NCBI GenBank assembly: GCA_964474375.1
Contig: CAYYSG010000002.1
Span: 1 to 64,000, forward strand
Direction of reading: 5' to 3'
From: 2-01-FULL-33-17 sp964474375
Lineage (GTDB): Bacteria > Patescibacteriota > Minisyncoccia > Phycocordibacterales > UBA9973
Length of the DNA: 64,000 bases
Part shown: piece by piece, positions 1 to 7,806 of the stretch
Layout of the letters: each line of letters opens with the position of its first letter
How positions within the stretch are numbered: the stretch's first letter is position 1
The notes under the pieces: generated by a model
The model's input: only the letters and a program-made list of their open reading frames with translations
The model's database searches: none
Told to the model about the DNA's origin: nothing
Translations under genes and position numbers: made by a program

Positions 1-19
1 AGACATTCCATGGAGCGAC

Positions 20-47
20 TTGTAAAATATGATTAATTTGTTAGTAT
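20..47 (+). promoter_or_regulatory. efp promoter, predicted leaderless
   Basis: TTGTAA (20-25), a 16-nt spacer and TAGTAT (42-47). The hexamer ends 6 nt before the EF-P ATG, so transcription would begin at or next to the A of the start codon. Confidence 0.5.
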
Positions 48-53
48 AAACCT

Positions 54-629
54 ATGTTAGAATATAGCGAAATAAAGAAAGGCAAGGTCATTATTTATGA
101 AAATGAGCCTTATGTAATACTGGACTACCACATAGCGCGTACTCAGCAACGCAAACCTCAGAACCAAGTAAAAATGCGTTCATTGGTGTCAGGTCGCGGA
201 GTTAACACCGTATTTCATGCGTCAGATTCAGTTGAAGAAGCTGATATCATAAAACGCCCTATTAAATACCTGTACAATAGTAAAGGTGAGTTTTGGTTTT
301 GCGACATTAAAAACCCTTCTGACCGATTCAAACTAGACGAAAACCTAGTAACCGATACTAAAAAATGGCTTAAGGATAACCTGGAAGTTGAAGCTATGAT
401 TTTCGACTTTGATGACGAGGAACGTGTAATCGGTATCAAAATCCCCGTCAAAATGGAATATACAGTCAAAGAAGCCCCACCTACTATCAAAGGAGCTTCT
501 GCTACTGGCGGCAACAAGCGTGTGACTCTAGAAAACGGTACTCAGGTAGAAGTCCCCTTGTTCATATCCGAAGGTGAAAAAGTACGCATAAACACCGAAA
601 CTGGTGACTATGTCGAAAGAGTGTCCTAA
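54..629 (+). CDS. efp: Elongation factor P
   Basis: This protein rescues ribosomes stalled at polyproline by binding between the P and E sites. All three beta-barrel domains of EF-P are present over 191 residues, near the usual 185-190. The C-terminal signature (GGNKRVTLENGT followed by the EGEKVRINTETGDYVERV region) is clear. The tip loop has Lys34 flanked as QRKPQ, so the common PGKG context is missing and the modification type, if any, cannot be told from sequence. The ATG is fixed by the upstream -10 box. The gene is monocistronic, with a terminator directly after it. Confidence 0.96.
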   Translation: MLEYSEIKKGKVIIYENEPYVILDYHIARTQQRKPQNQVKMRSLVSGRGVNTVFHASDSVEEADIIKRPIKYLYNSKGEFWFCDIKNPSDRFKLDENLVTDTKKWLKDNLEVEAMIFDFDDEERVIGIKIPVKMEYTVKEAPPTIKGASATGGNKRVTLENGTQVEVPLFISEGEKVRINTETGDYVERVS

Positions 630-644
630 TTCCCTAGCCCACAA

Positions 645-671
645 ATAGCCTTGCTACGCAAGGCTATTTTT
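645..671 (+). terminator. Terminator after efp
   Basis: A 10-bp perfect stem (ATAGCCTTGC with its complement, 3-nt loop) followed by a T run. Confidence 0.9.
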
Positions 672-673
672 CT

Positions 674-703
674 TTGACAAAAGAATAGCAGTAAGAGTAT
701 AAT
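674..703 (+). promoter_or_regulatory. Promoter of the 722 gene
   Basis: TTGACA (674-679), an 18-nt spacer and TATAAT (698-703), close to the sigma-70 consensus. The start lies about 18 nt beyond the -10, giving a leader of roughly 12 nt without a Shine-Dalgarno motif. Confidence 0.8.
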
Positions 704-721
704 TAATAAAACCCTACAGTT

Positions 722-1141
722 ATGTCAAAATTTCGACCTCGGAAAAAGAAGATTTATGATTCTTTTACAGACTTTTTTGCAGCTTATCTATTAAAACAAA
801 TTAAACAAAAAATTGACGAAATCAAAGATGAAAAACCAAACCAATCTCACAAAACAACAAGAAAACTCAAATTTAGTACAAACCAGAAGAAAAAATCTGG
901 GCCATTTATTAAAGATCCGTCTTCGGCAAAAAACCTGCACTGGATAACTTGGTCTTTTTATAACCTTAATGAGGTAGAGGAATTTATTATATACAGACTT
1001 TTTTATGAAGGAATAAATACCGCAAACCTAATTTTAGATTCTACAGCATATCTTTTTTCTATAGAATTTTCAGAAACCCCGGAAAAACCCAACAAAAAGA
1101 AAGACCAGTATTTAACGTTTAGTCAATCTTCCGCTAAATAA
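722..1141 (+). CDS. Small basic protein of unknown function
   Basis: I do not recognise this 139-residue protein. It is Lys/Arg-rich and hydrophilic in its first 70 residues, including RPRKKKI near the N-terminus, so nucleic-acid binding is conceivable but unsupported. The middle (around LHWITWSFYNLNEVEEFIIYRL) is more ordered and aromatic, and the tail is again polar. There is no signal peptide or membrane segment. A near-consensus promoter before it and a terminator after it support a real single-gene unit. Confidence 0.75.
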   Translation: MSKFRPRKKKIYDSFTDFFAAYLLKQIKQKIDEIKDEKPNQSHKTTRKLKFSTNQKKKSGPFIKDPSSAKNLHWITWSFYNLNEVEEFIIYRLFYEGINTANLILDSTAYLFSIEFSETPEKPNKKKDQYLTFSQSSAK

Positions 1142-1151
1142 TCCGACATTT

Positions 1152-1190
1152 AAAAGCACCGCATATAATATATACGCGGTGTTTTGTTTT
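1152..1190 (+). terminator. Terminator after the 722 gene
   Basis: CACCGC pairs with GCGGTG around an AT-rich loop, followed by TTTTGTTTT. The next gene's -10 begins directly downstream. Confidence 0.75.
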
Positions 1191-1194
1191 GGGT

Positions 1195-1200
1195 TATAAT
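1195..1200 (+). promoter_or_regulatory. -10 box of the PCD gene, predicted leaderless
   Basis: TATAAT ends 6 nt before ATG 1207. It lies inside the longer open frame that begins with TTG at 1189, which argues against that earlier start. Confidence 0.55.
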
Positions 1201-1206
1201 ATAGTT

Positions 1207-1551
1207 ATGACAATATATAACTTACCCGATGATTTAACTACTGGGCATTGCGTCCCATGTGAAGGCGGAACCGCGCCACTGACAAAAGACGAGTCCACTG
1301 CCCTGTTAGTTAAAATTCCAAAATGGAATTTATCTATAGACTCGCATTCTATAAATCGCGAATTTAAATTTGCTGACTTTAAAACAGCGCTGGAGTTTGT
1401 AAACAAAGTTGGCATCGCTGCTGAAATTGAAGGCCACCACCCTGATATAGAACTAGGTTGGGGCCGTGTACACATTACCCTGTCCACCCACACTATTGGC
1501 GGACTGTCCGTAAACGACTTTATACTGGCAGCGAAGATAGATAAGATATAA
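1207..1551 (+). CDS. Pterin-4a-carbinolamine dehydratase
   Basis: This enzyme dehydrates 4a-hydroxy-tetrahydropterin; family members also act in pterin or molybdopterin-linked roles. The 114-residue protein shows the family features: an N-terminal CVPCEGG stretch, then EGHHPD with the paired histidines, a conserved W, and the THxxGGLS-ND motif near the end. I place the start at ATG 1207 because a TATAAT lies 6 nt upstream and family members begin near here. No aromatic amino-acid hydroxylase is visible nearby, so its partner pathway is unknown. Confidence 0.9.
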   Translation: MTIYNLPDDLTTGHCVPCEGGTAPLTKDESTALLVKIPKWNLSIDSHSINREFKFADFKTALEFVNKVGIAAEIEGHHPDIELGWGRVHITLSTHTIGGLSVNDFILAAKIDKI

Positions 1552-1583
1552 AAAATAAAAGGCCACCCTATATAAGGGCGGCC
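1552..1583. terminator. Shared terminator between convergent genes
   Basis: The hairpin 1561-1583 (GGCC-A-CCCT with its partner) has a T-rich run on the minus strand (1552-1560). It therefore mainly serves the 1591-2217 gene and may also help end the PCD transcript. Confidence 0.7.
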
Positions 1584-1590
1584 GGAATAT

Positions 1591-2217
1591 TTATTTTAAA
1601 AATAAGAACATATCAGTTGACTCAATAAATCTATCGTTAGCAATACGGACAAGTTCTAAAGCTTTACCAGGACTCTTCTTTTTAACCTTTTTACCATAGT
1701 AAGATATTCTCAGAATATGTAGACGCTTAGAATCATCCTGCTGGCAAGGTAATGAACCAGAACAATAAACAGCTTGACCTTCCTGAATGGAATCATTGGT
1801 AGTTATGCATAAAGCATACAAACCACCAGATACAGACATGTCCTTGAATCCTTGTTCATGGGCAGCCAAGAAAAACTGATCCATTGAGACCTGAGCTTGG
1901 AATCCCAACATTTGAGGTGTTACATATTGAACATCAGTTGGAATATCCTCTTCATCAATAATAAAGTCTTTTTGATTGATAAAATTTTTTGCCCAACTCT
2001 CAATCCTAACCCCAGATGCAATGACTTCATTTAAAAGTCTATCTTTAGGTGAACCCTCAAAGGAATTCATAAATACTCTAAACTTATCTAGAACTTTTCT
2101 TGATTCATCTTTAGGTCCAGATAATAGTTGCAGTAACCGTTCAATCATAGGAGAAACCTCTCCTAACTCGATTTGGCCGTTCGGTTCAGGGCCATCTTTT
2201 TTTCTTTTGAACCACAT
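1591..2217 (-). CDS. Hypothetical cytoplasmic protein
   Basis: I do not recognise this protein of 208 residues. It begins WFKRKKDGPEP, has no signal peptide or membrane segment, and mixes helical stretches in the first half (SPMIERLLQLLSG, VLDKFRVFMNSF) with a beta-rich second half. The open frame could start at GTG 2241, but the -10 box abuts that codon, so ATG 2217 is preferred. A strong promoter and terminator make it a single-gene unit. Confidence 0.75.
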   Translation of the reverse strand: MWFKRKKDGPEPNGQIELGEVSPMIERLLQLLSGPKDESRKVLDKFRVFMNSFEGSPKDRLLNEVIASGVRIESWAKNFINQKDFIIDEEDIPTDVQYVTPQMLGFQAQVSMDQFFLAAHEQGFKDMSVSGGLYALCITTNDSIQEGQAVYCSGSLPCQQDDSKRLHILRISYYGKKVKKKSPGKALELVRIANDRFIESTDMFLFLK

Positions 2218-2241
2218 ATTTTGGTTATATATATTTATCAC

Positions 2242-2270
2242 ATAATATAATCAATTTATGTTTTTGTCAA
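2242..2270 (-). promoter_or_regulatory. Promoter of the 1591-2217 gene
   Basis: Read on the minus strand: TTGACA (2270-2265), a 17-nt spacer and TATTAT (2247-2242). It decides the start codon, because GTG 2241 would lie before the transcription start. Confidence 0.8.
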
Positions 2271-2282
2271 ATAAATTCTTCC

Positions 2283-4412
2283 CTATTCTTTTGGAACCTT
2301 TCTAACAGCCTGAACTTTACTACCACCTGCAATGAACATCTCGTGCGGTATTTTTTCCATATCAGAAATATATGCAGAAACATAGCTAACAATTGTTGGT
2401 CTATTAGAAAGCCTATCCCCTGTACTATCAATAATATACAGATCTTCGATGTTGTTATCTTCCATAAATTCTCGAGCGACTTTTATAGACTCTTCCACGA
2501 AAGACACTGGGGATGTTGATTCAAGGTATTGTACAGTTGGATTAAAACCCCGAAGTACTACTGATTTTTTATCATTAATAGTTTCAATGTATGCCATAGT
2601 GAGACCTTTTATTTGATTATCTTCGTTAACTACATTTACATGAAAATGATTTGGGTTATTCCATAGTTCAATATCTTGCGCAGTACAAAGTCCTGCTGCA
2701 GCCTTGGAAAAGAAAGATCCCTGATTTTTAGAAATATACATATCAGCTGAAATTGATGCACTAGTGGTATCTTCACTTTTAGTATATTTACGTAATTCTT
2801 TATTAGACATCACGACATATTTAGACAAAACCTTGTCCGAAAACACCTGAGCCATTAGTTCAAGCTCGGTAAATTCTTTTGTGAATTCATTATCTTCTTG
2901 ATAGCCCAATGCTTTCAAAAGGTTTACTCGCCTCTCAGGACGCGCTAAAATTTTTTCCAAGCGTTCTTTAAATTTTAAATCTTTCCCTAAATATAGAGTA
3001 ATTGCAGATGGTAGATTGTCTTGCGTAAAAATACTAAACATTTCTTTAGAAGACCCTAATGCTCGAAACGTCTTCATACCGGGAGATTCTTCTAGCTCAC
3101 TCGCAGACCATGTATTTTGCTGATTTTTCACCTGATCAAAATCCTGCATCAAGGAAAACAAAGACACGACCTCCTCGTGTGTAAAATCTGTTGTTGCACG
3201 AGCTAATCGTAGTAATGGTTCCTGTATTTCCAAAGATTTTTTGGGTACCTCAAAGAATGACTTTACTTTTGAAATAGTTTCGGGATTTAGAGATTCTCCT
3301 TTTTTAAGTTCAAAACTAACTGTTTTAAATTCTACTGGGTATTTATCCTGAATTATATATTCCTTCAAGTCCTGTGTGCGATCTGGAACAGCACTGACTA
3401 ATTCTTTTACCTTAGCAAAACTCATATTTACAGGATTGTACGCTCGGTACATAAGATCAACCATAACATTTCTATCCTCTTCTGGTAGGTTATCTATAGA
3501 AATAGACTCATTCTTAAAAAACCTACTATAGTCAAAAGACTCAAGCCATTTTTTAAATTCTATTTTTTCTTTTCCATCTAAAGTCCTGTATTTTGCATAA
3601 ACACCTGGAGTAATTGGACTAATTTCTTGCAACGCATCCCAAATACTATTTTCCTTAGATAAATCAGTTATTCCTAGCTCCGCACAAATATCTATAACAT
3701 TATTAAACTGATTTGGTGATTGCGAAATAAGTTTTCTTAATAATGGAATATTACTTTCATTTTTAATTAGAGGTAGTGTATTCTTACTAAACCTATTATT
3801 TTTTATACACAGATGAGTAAAGTATGAAAATAGTTTATCGGGTACACTTTTGCGTGCCATAAAATGTATTGCGTATTGTGTGCCTTTTGTATTATCAACA
3901 TCAATTAAATTCTTTATTAAACGAGATGCACTTTGTGGATTCTGTGCAATATATTCATAAACAACACTATCACCTTCTGATGGTAATACATTAAGAACTT
4001 TTTCTAAGAAATCAGGAGCTGTTTTAAAGTCATAATGCTCCATTGACTTGAGAAAAGCTCTAATCTCAATGGGCTCATAAAGAGTACCCAAATCATATTC
4101 AGTCAATTTTGTATCATCACGAAGAGCAGTACCCATTTTAGATGCTATTTGAACTGATTTAGAATAAGATTCAATATTAGGAACAACACTATTAAAATAG
4201 TACGTCATTGCAAAAATATTATTAACATTGCCTGATGAAAAAACTTTTTGAATCATCTCATTAGAATCTTTTTCAAAAGAAGAAGATTTTTCTTTGTTTT
4301 TTACTATATTAGTTATCTCAATATTATCACGGACTCCTTCTATGAAAGATTTTAGATTACTAGCCACAAAACCACCTGGTTTTGGAGATTTTATGTCATC
4401 AGAAATATTCAT
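2283..4412 (-). CDS. Large helical-repeat protein, C-terminal part (probably continues the 4517-5608 gene)
   Basis: From its first ATG this is 709 residues, but the open frame extends 36 codons further upstream without an ATG, up to an A7 tract where the 4517-5608 gene stops. Those 36 codons encode a TPR-like helix pair (NTLARAGLFEESIKYTENLL) matching the upstream protein's repeats. I therefore infer that both frames encode one protein of about 1108 residues made by -1 frameshifting, or one gene broken by an indel. The body is all-alpha solenoid. The last 170 residues, with a GLCTAQDIELW motif and alternating strands and helices, look like a separate domain, possibly GNAT-like (weak). No function is assigned. 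Confidence 0.7.
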   Translation of the reverse strand: MNISDDIKSPKPGGFVASNLKSFIEGVRDNIEITNIVKNKEKSSSFEKDSNEMIQKVFSSGNVNNIFAMTYYFNSVVPNIESYSKSVQIASKMGTALRDDTKLTEYDLGTLYEPIEIRAFLKSMEHYDFKTAPDFLEKVLNVLPSEGDSVVYEYIAQNPQSASRLIKNLIDVDNTKGTQYAIHFMARKSVPDKLFSYFTHLCIKNNRFSKNTLPLIKNESNIPLLRKLISQSPNQFNNVIDICAELGITDLSKENSIWDALQEISPITPGVYAKYRTLDGKEKIEFKKWLESFDYSRFFKNESISIDNLPEEDRNVMVDLMYRAYNPVNMSFAKVKELVSAVPDRTQDLKEYIIQDKYPVEFKTVSFELKKGESLNPETISKVKSFFEVPKKSLEIQEPLLRLARATTDFTHEEVVSLFSLMQDFDQVKNQQNTWSASELEESPGMKTFRALGSSKEMFSIFTQDNLPSAITLYLGKDLKFKERLEKILARPERRVNLLKALGYQEDNEFTKEFTELELMAQVFSDKVLSKYVVMSNKELRKYTKSEDTTSASISADMYISKNQGSFFSKAAAGLCTAQDIELWNNPNHFHVNVVNEDNQIKGLTMAYIETINDKKSVVLRGFNPTVQYLESTSPVSFVEESIKVAREFMEDNNIEDLYIIDSTGDRLSNRPTIVSYVSAYISDMEKIPHEMFIAGGSKVQAVRKVPKE

Positions 4413-4516
4413 TAGTAGATTCTCTGTGTATTTTATTGACTCTTCAAATAATCCAGCACGGGCTAATGTATTAATAAATAGATTTTCATGAGGATGTGTC
4501 CCCGACTTTAGTAAAT

Positions 4517-5608
4517 CTATTTTTTTATGTATTGTATAACAAAATCAGATACTATAGGATCAAGTAAGCGTTCTGTTTTTATTTTTTCTAAAAACTGTGC
4601 TGGATATTGCACATCTTCACTTGAAAGCAATTTACCGGCCATGACCAAATCTCCGATATTAATATAGCCAGCTATTATATTTTGATACATATTCTCAAAC
4701 CCACTATCTTGGTTTTCTGCAATTCTAATAGCTTTATTAAAGATATCTTCAACAGGAAGATTCATGCCGTGAGCAGAAACGGCAATATCCATAAGTGGAC
4801 CAACGGCCTCGGTAGGATTTTTTAAAAAATCTATTAGACCTAAAGCCCGGTCTATTTGATTATCATGAATATAGATATGTATTAAATGCAGTAAATCCTT
4901 GTTAGCGTCATTTGTTGAAAAATCTTTAGACAAAGATTCCAGTATAGTATTTTCAATCTGAGTAAAATTAGCTTCACGAGTAGGATCATCTTTATTTAAT
5001 CTAAGATTTAAAACAAGCATTTGCCTTTCTTTCTGACGAGGGTCTCTTATTTTTTCAATAACATCCTGAGCTTGTTTAACATCCCCATTCCTAATGTATA
5101 GAACGGAAATCATTTTTAAAATATCGTCCGAATTTAATCCAAATGGCAAATGAATTTCTGTATGATCATCAATAGTTAAACCAGGGTTATCATTTATTTT
5201 TTTTTTAAAATGCTCTAATATTTTTACTACGTTATCATCAGGAGGAATTCTAAGGCTTATGTAGAAATCTAAAATTTTTTGAAAGTTATCATTTGCTATA
5301 ACCGAAGAATTATAGCCAATCGAATCATTTATGGCTTCGTCAACATAAGTCTGATATGGTTTACCTGTTAAAGCACAAGATTCCGCTACAGCAATAAGAC
5401 CACTTGTATTTAAATTTTTTAAATCTTCTATCTCAGTAGTATTTTCTAAAATGTATTTATTTATTACTTCGATCCTAGTAGCAATATCTTGACCTCTCGC
5501 TGTATTCTGAAAAAATTCTTGAGTATTAGTAAGGCCTTCTAAAGGATTTTTTGTTTTTTCAGGGTTTGGTGTTTCTGACGGTTTTCTGGTAAATTCAGGA
5601 CTTTTCAT
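4517..5608 (-). CDS. Helical-repeat (TPR-like) protein, N-terminal part ending at a slippery site
   Basis: 363 residues: a polar, Pro-rich N-terminus (TRKPSETPNPEKTKN), then repeated helix pairs of TPR/PPR-like spacing, for example YIRNGDVKQAQDVIEKI, HDNQIDRALGLIDFL and NIGDLVMAGKLL. There is no signal peptide. It ends ATA AAA AAA TAG, so the stop directly follows a perfect A AAA AAA heptamer. A -1 slip there continues in the frame of the 2283-4412 gene. The specific function is unknown; TPR solenoids usually scaffold protein contacts. Confidence 0.75.
   Translation of the reverse strand: MKSPEFTRKPSETPNPEKTKNPLEGLTNTQEFFQNTARGQDIATRIEVINKYILENTTEIEDLKNLNTSGLIAVAESCALTGKPYQTYVDEAINDSIGYNSSVIANDNFQKILDFYISLRIPPDDNVVKILEHFKKKINDNPGLTIDDHTEIHLPFGLNSDDILKMISVLYIRNGDVKQAQDVIEKIRDPRQKERQMLVLNLRLNKDDPTREANFTQIENTILESLSKDFSTNDANKDLLHLIHIYIHDNQIDRALGLIDFLKNPTEAVGPLMDIAVSAHGMNLPVEDIFNKAIRIAENQDSGFENMYQNIIAGYINIGDLVMAGKLLSSEDVQYPAQFLEKIKTERLLDPIVSDFVIQYIKK
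4520..4526 (-). promoter_or_regulatory. Candidate -1 frameshift heptamer (A AAA AAA)
   Basis: Seven A residues are phased as X XXY YYZ in the upstream frame, immediately before its TAG. After a -1 slip, reading continues ATA GAT TTA and is open through ATG 4412 (36 codons). A 10-bp complementary pair (AAATAGATTT with AAATCTATTT downstream) could form a hairpin overlapping the site. Confidence 0.55.
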
Positions 5609-5618
5609 AGATAGCCCA

Positions 5619-5624
5619 ATTATA
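5619..5624 (-). promoter_or_regulatory. -10 box of the helical-repeat gene
   Basis: TATAAT on the minus strand, 10 nt before ATG 5608, just after the rpsR terminator. The predicted leader is only 3-4 nt. Confidence 0.55.
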
Positions 5625-5635
5625 CCATAAAAAAT

Positions 5636-5656
5636 AAAACCCCCAGAGGGGGTTTT
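5636..5656 (-). terminator. Terminator after rpsR
   Basis: A 9-bp stem AAAACCCCC with GGGGGTTTT and a 3-nt loop. It ends the rpsF-ssb-rpsR operon. Confidence 0.9.
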
Positions 5657-5672
5657 ATTAAGTGCAATTGTA

Positions 5673-5873
5673 CTATTTTGCGATAAATGGAATTAGTCCC
5701 ATGAATCGTGCGCGCTTTACTGCTTCTTCCATCTTGCGTTGGTTTTTAGCTGTAAGGTTTGTCTTTTTGCGAGACAATAATCTTGCATTTGGAGCTAAGA
5801 ACTTTTTCAATAGTTCTGTATCTTTATAGTCCACGTGCTTTAGATTATTTTGTGTAAAAAAATCTTGTTTCAT
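5673..5873 (-). CDS. rpsR: 30S ribosomal protein S18
   Basis: A component of the small-subunit platform next to S6. The 66-residue protein, a little shorter than usual (about 75), shows the family core: DYKDTELLKKFLAPNARLLSRKKT, then NQRKMEEAVKRARFMGLIPF. It is the last gene of the conserved order rpsF-ssb-rpsR, 10 nt after ssb, and is followed by a strong terminator. Confidence 0.97.
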   Translation of the reverse strand: MKQDFFTQNNLKHVDYKDTELLKKFLAPNARLLSRKKTNLTAKNQRKMEEAVKRARFMGLIPFIAK

Positions 5874-5883
5874 ATATTATGGT

Positions 5884-6348
5884 TTAAAACGGAATGTCTT
5901 CCAAATTATTATCTTCTCCTGGGTAGTCTATTGGGCCAAAGTCGTCGCTGCCATTTTCCTGTGAAGTGTCTTCACCTTTGAATGCGCTTGGTCCTGTTAT
6001 GCCCATTTCTGAGCCATTTGATGTTTTTGGTCCGAATTGGAAACCATCAGTAACTATTTCTGTACGGTATCTCTTTGTGCCGTCTGGGCCATCCCATGAA
6101 CGAGTTTGCATGCGACCAGTAATCATCATGATGTTACCCTTTTTCATGTATTTAGCGATTGTTTCGCCTTGGTTACCAAAAGCTACAACATTGTGATAGT
6201 CAGTAGCAGTTTCTTTCGCGCCCTGAGGGTTTTTCCAAGTGCGGTTTGTTGCGATAGTAAAACTTGCAACTTTGATACCGCTTGGCAATACCTTTAGTTC
6301 TGGGTCGCGTGTTAGGTTTCCGATAATAAGTGCTTGGTTAAAGTACAT
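5884..6348 (-). CDS. ssb: Single-stranded DNA-binding protein
   Basis: It coats single-stranded DNA in replication and repair. The OB fold occupies residues 1-105 (NQALIIGNLTRDPELK, then the DYHNVVAFGNQGETIAKYMKKG core). A flexible acidic Gly/Ser/Asp linker follows, ending in DIPF, the tip that recruits partner proteins. At 154 residues the length is typical. It sits between rpsF and rpsR as in most bacteria. No Shine-Dalgarno motif precedes its ATG. Confidence 0.97.
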   Translation of the reverse strand: MYFNQALIIGNLTRDPELKVLPSGIKVASFTIATNRTWKNPQGAKETATDYHNVVAFGNQGETIAKYMKKGNIMMITGRMQTRSWDGPDGTKRYRTEIVTDGFQFGPKTSNGSEMGITGPSAFKGEDTSQENGSDDFGPIDYPGEDNNLEDIPF

Positions 6349-6369
6349 ATAGTTTTATATTAATTACTA

Positions 6370-6897
6370 TTAATTGTTTTCTTCAAGCGGAGCTTTTTCT
6401 TCTGTTACTATTTCTGGAGCTGTTACTTCGTCTTCTTTAGCGTCTACAAGAGCGTCGATTTCTTTGTCTACTTGAACAACGTCGATTTTTTCTTCGTCGC
6501 CTCCGCGTGATGAACGTTTCTTCATTGGAGTAAATAGCTTCTTCGGTGCCATTGTATTTTCGCGTACAGTTACAATAAGAAGTGAACGGAATACTTCGTC
6601 CATTATTTCAAGATCTTTCTTGAAAGAATGAGCTGATTCTGTATCAACTTCGAACTTGATCCAACCGAAATATCCTTTTGCGAATTTTTGTTTCTTGTTG
6701 TTAACTGTTGGAAACATTGTGTATGCCAAATCGATTTTCTTCGGCATTTCTTCACTAATAACTACTGCCCCGTACGAGTCGAGAGCGTCCTTTATTTTAT
6801 TGACATACTGTGGAACCTCTTCTTCCGCCAATGTCGGAATAAGATGGTAGCCAAGCTCGTAGACCTTGACTAGCATATCTTCTTTATTAATACTCAT
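6370..6897 (-). CDS. rpsF: 30S ribosomal protein S6 with acidic tail
   Basis: S6 pairs with S18 on the small-subunit platform. Residues 8-110 carry the ferredoxin-like S6 fold (VYELGYHLIPTLAEEEV, then the YGAVVISEEMPKKIDLAYTM strand). A tail of about 60 residues, rich in Glu, Asp and Lys (VDKEIDALVDAKEDEVTAPE), makes it 175 residues against the usual 95-135. A -10 box 6 nt before the ATG marks it as the first gene of rpsF-ssb-rpsR. Confidence 0.93.
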   Translation of the reverse strand: MSINKEDMLVKVYELGYHLIPTLAEEEVPQYVNKIKDALDSYGAVVISEEMPKKIDLAYTMFPTVNNKKQKFAKGYFGWIKFEVDTESAHSFKKDLEIMDEVFRSLLIVTVRENTMAPKKLFTPMKKRSSRGGDEEKIDVVQVDKEIDALVDAKEDEVTAPEIVTEEKAPLEENN

Positions 6898-6903
6898 GCC
6901 GAC

Positions 6904-6909
6904 ACTATA
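6904..6909 (-). promoter_or_regulatory. -10 box of rpsF-ssb-rpsR, predicted leaderless
   Basis: TATAGT on the minus strand, exactly 6 nt before ATG 6897, in the short gap after tatD. Confidence 0.55.
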
Positions 6910-6918
6910 GCAAATAAA

Positions 6919-7737
6919 TTACCGTTTGTCTAGGTCAAGATTGAACACCTTGTTGGCGTTTTCGATTAGCTTTTTACGGACTATTTCAGGCTCTAAACCC
7001 CTGATTTCAGCTATTTTCTTGTACACAAATTCTACATAATATGGATAGTTTGTTTGGCCACGATACGGCACAGGAGCCGCAAAGGGCGCGTCTGTTTCCG
7101 CCATAATGTTGTCTATCGAAATAGTGCTAATAACACCGTCATAGTCATTACTGAACGTTATAGGCCCATCGTAGGACACACTCCAGCCTTTCTCTACTAT
7201 CTTTTGAGCTATTTCAAGGTTACCCACAAAAAAATGAAAATTAGCATGCCTAGTAAATTTCTGCTCTTCTAGTATGCGAATTGTATCAATGTAGGCGTCC
7301 TGACTATTCACATGCGGACGAGCATGAATCATCAAAGGTAAACCCAGCTCTTCGGCTAATTTGATATGCTGAATAAATAAATCTTTCTGCCGAGTTATTT
7401 CGTCTTCTATTGCCCTACCGTCTACGACTTTTAACCGGTAGTAGTCTATCCCGCATTCGCCTATTGCGACGACTTTTTTATTTTGAGCTAGTTCTTTGTA
7501 TTTATCATAATCGAAATCTTCATCTGGATTGTCGTTAGGATGTTGTCCAACTGTCGCCCAAAGTATGTCCGGGTTTTTATTAGCTAACTCTACAGCCGTA
7601 ACCGAAGTATCATAGTCCACGCCTACTGTAATAGTGCCGATTTTGTTTTCCCGTAAATTACTAATGATGTCACTAGCGTTACTTAGAAGCGGTTCAATGT
7701 TCAAATGCGAATGTATGTCGATATAGTTTAGTTCCAT
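6919..7737 (-). CDS. tatD: TatD family metal-dependent hydrolase (DNase)
   Basis: A TIM-barrel metal hydrolase; family members act as 3'-5' DNA exonucleases in repair. Metal-binding motifs appear in order: HSH near the N-terminus (DIHSHLN), GECGIDYYR with the bridging Glu around residue 97, HARPH in the middle, and ETDAPF near residue 220 followed by PVPYRGQTN. At 272 residues the length is typical. It has its own -10 box, 6 nt before the ATG, and runs toward rpsF. Confidence 0.93.
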   Translation of the reverse strand: MELNYIDIHSHLNIEPLLSNASDIISNLRENKIGTITVGVDYDTSVTAVELANKNPDILWATVGQHPNDNPDEDFDYDKYKELAQNKKVVAIGECGIDYYRLKVVDGRAIEDEITRQKDLFIQHIKLAEELGLPLMIHARPHVNSQDAYIDTIRILEEQKFTRHANFHFFVGNLEIAQKIVEKGWSVSYDGPITFSNDYDGVISTISIDNIMAETDAPFAAPVPYRGQTNYPYYVEFVYKKIAEIRGLEPEIVRKKLIENANKVFNLDLDKR

Positions 7738-7743
7738 ATATGA

Positions 7744-7749
7744 ATACTA
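7744..7749 (-). promoter_or_regulatory. -10 box of tatD, predicted leaderless
   Basis: TAGTAT on the minus strand, 6 nt before ATG 7737. Confidence 0.45.
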
Positions 7750-7762
7750 TCATGCAAAATAG

Positions 7763-7792
7763 CAAAAACAAATCCGCCCAACTGGGCGGATT
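7763..7792 (-). terminator. Terminator after the CYTH gene
   Basis: The stem AATCCGCCC/GGGCGGATT with a 4-nt loop is followed on the minus strand by TGTTTTTG. Confidence 0.85.
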
Positions 7793-7806
7793 GTATATAG
7801 ATATTT

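Noticed and set aside
1189..1206. TTG start six codons upstream for the PCD gene
   Set aside because: A TATAAT box lies inside this extension and the protein family begins near ATG 1207.
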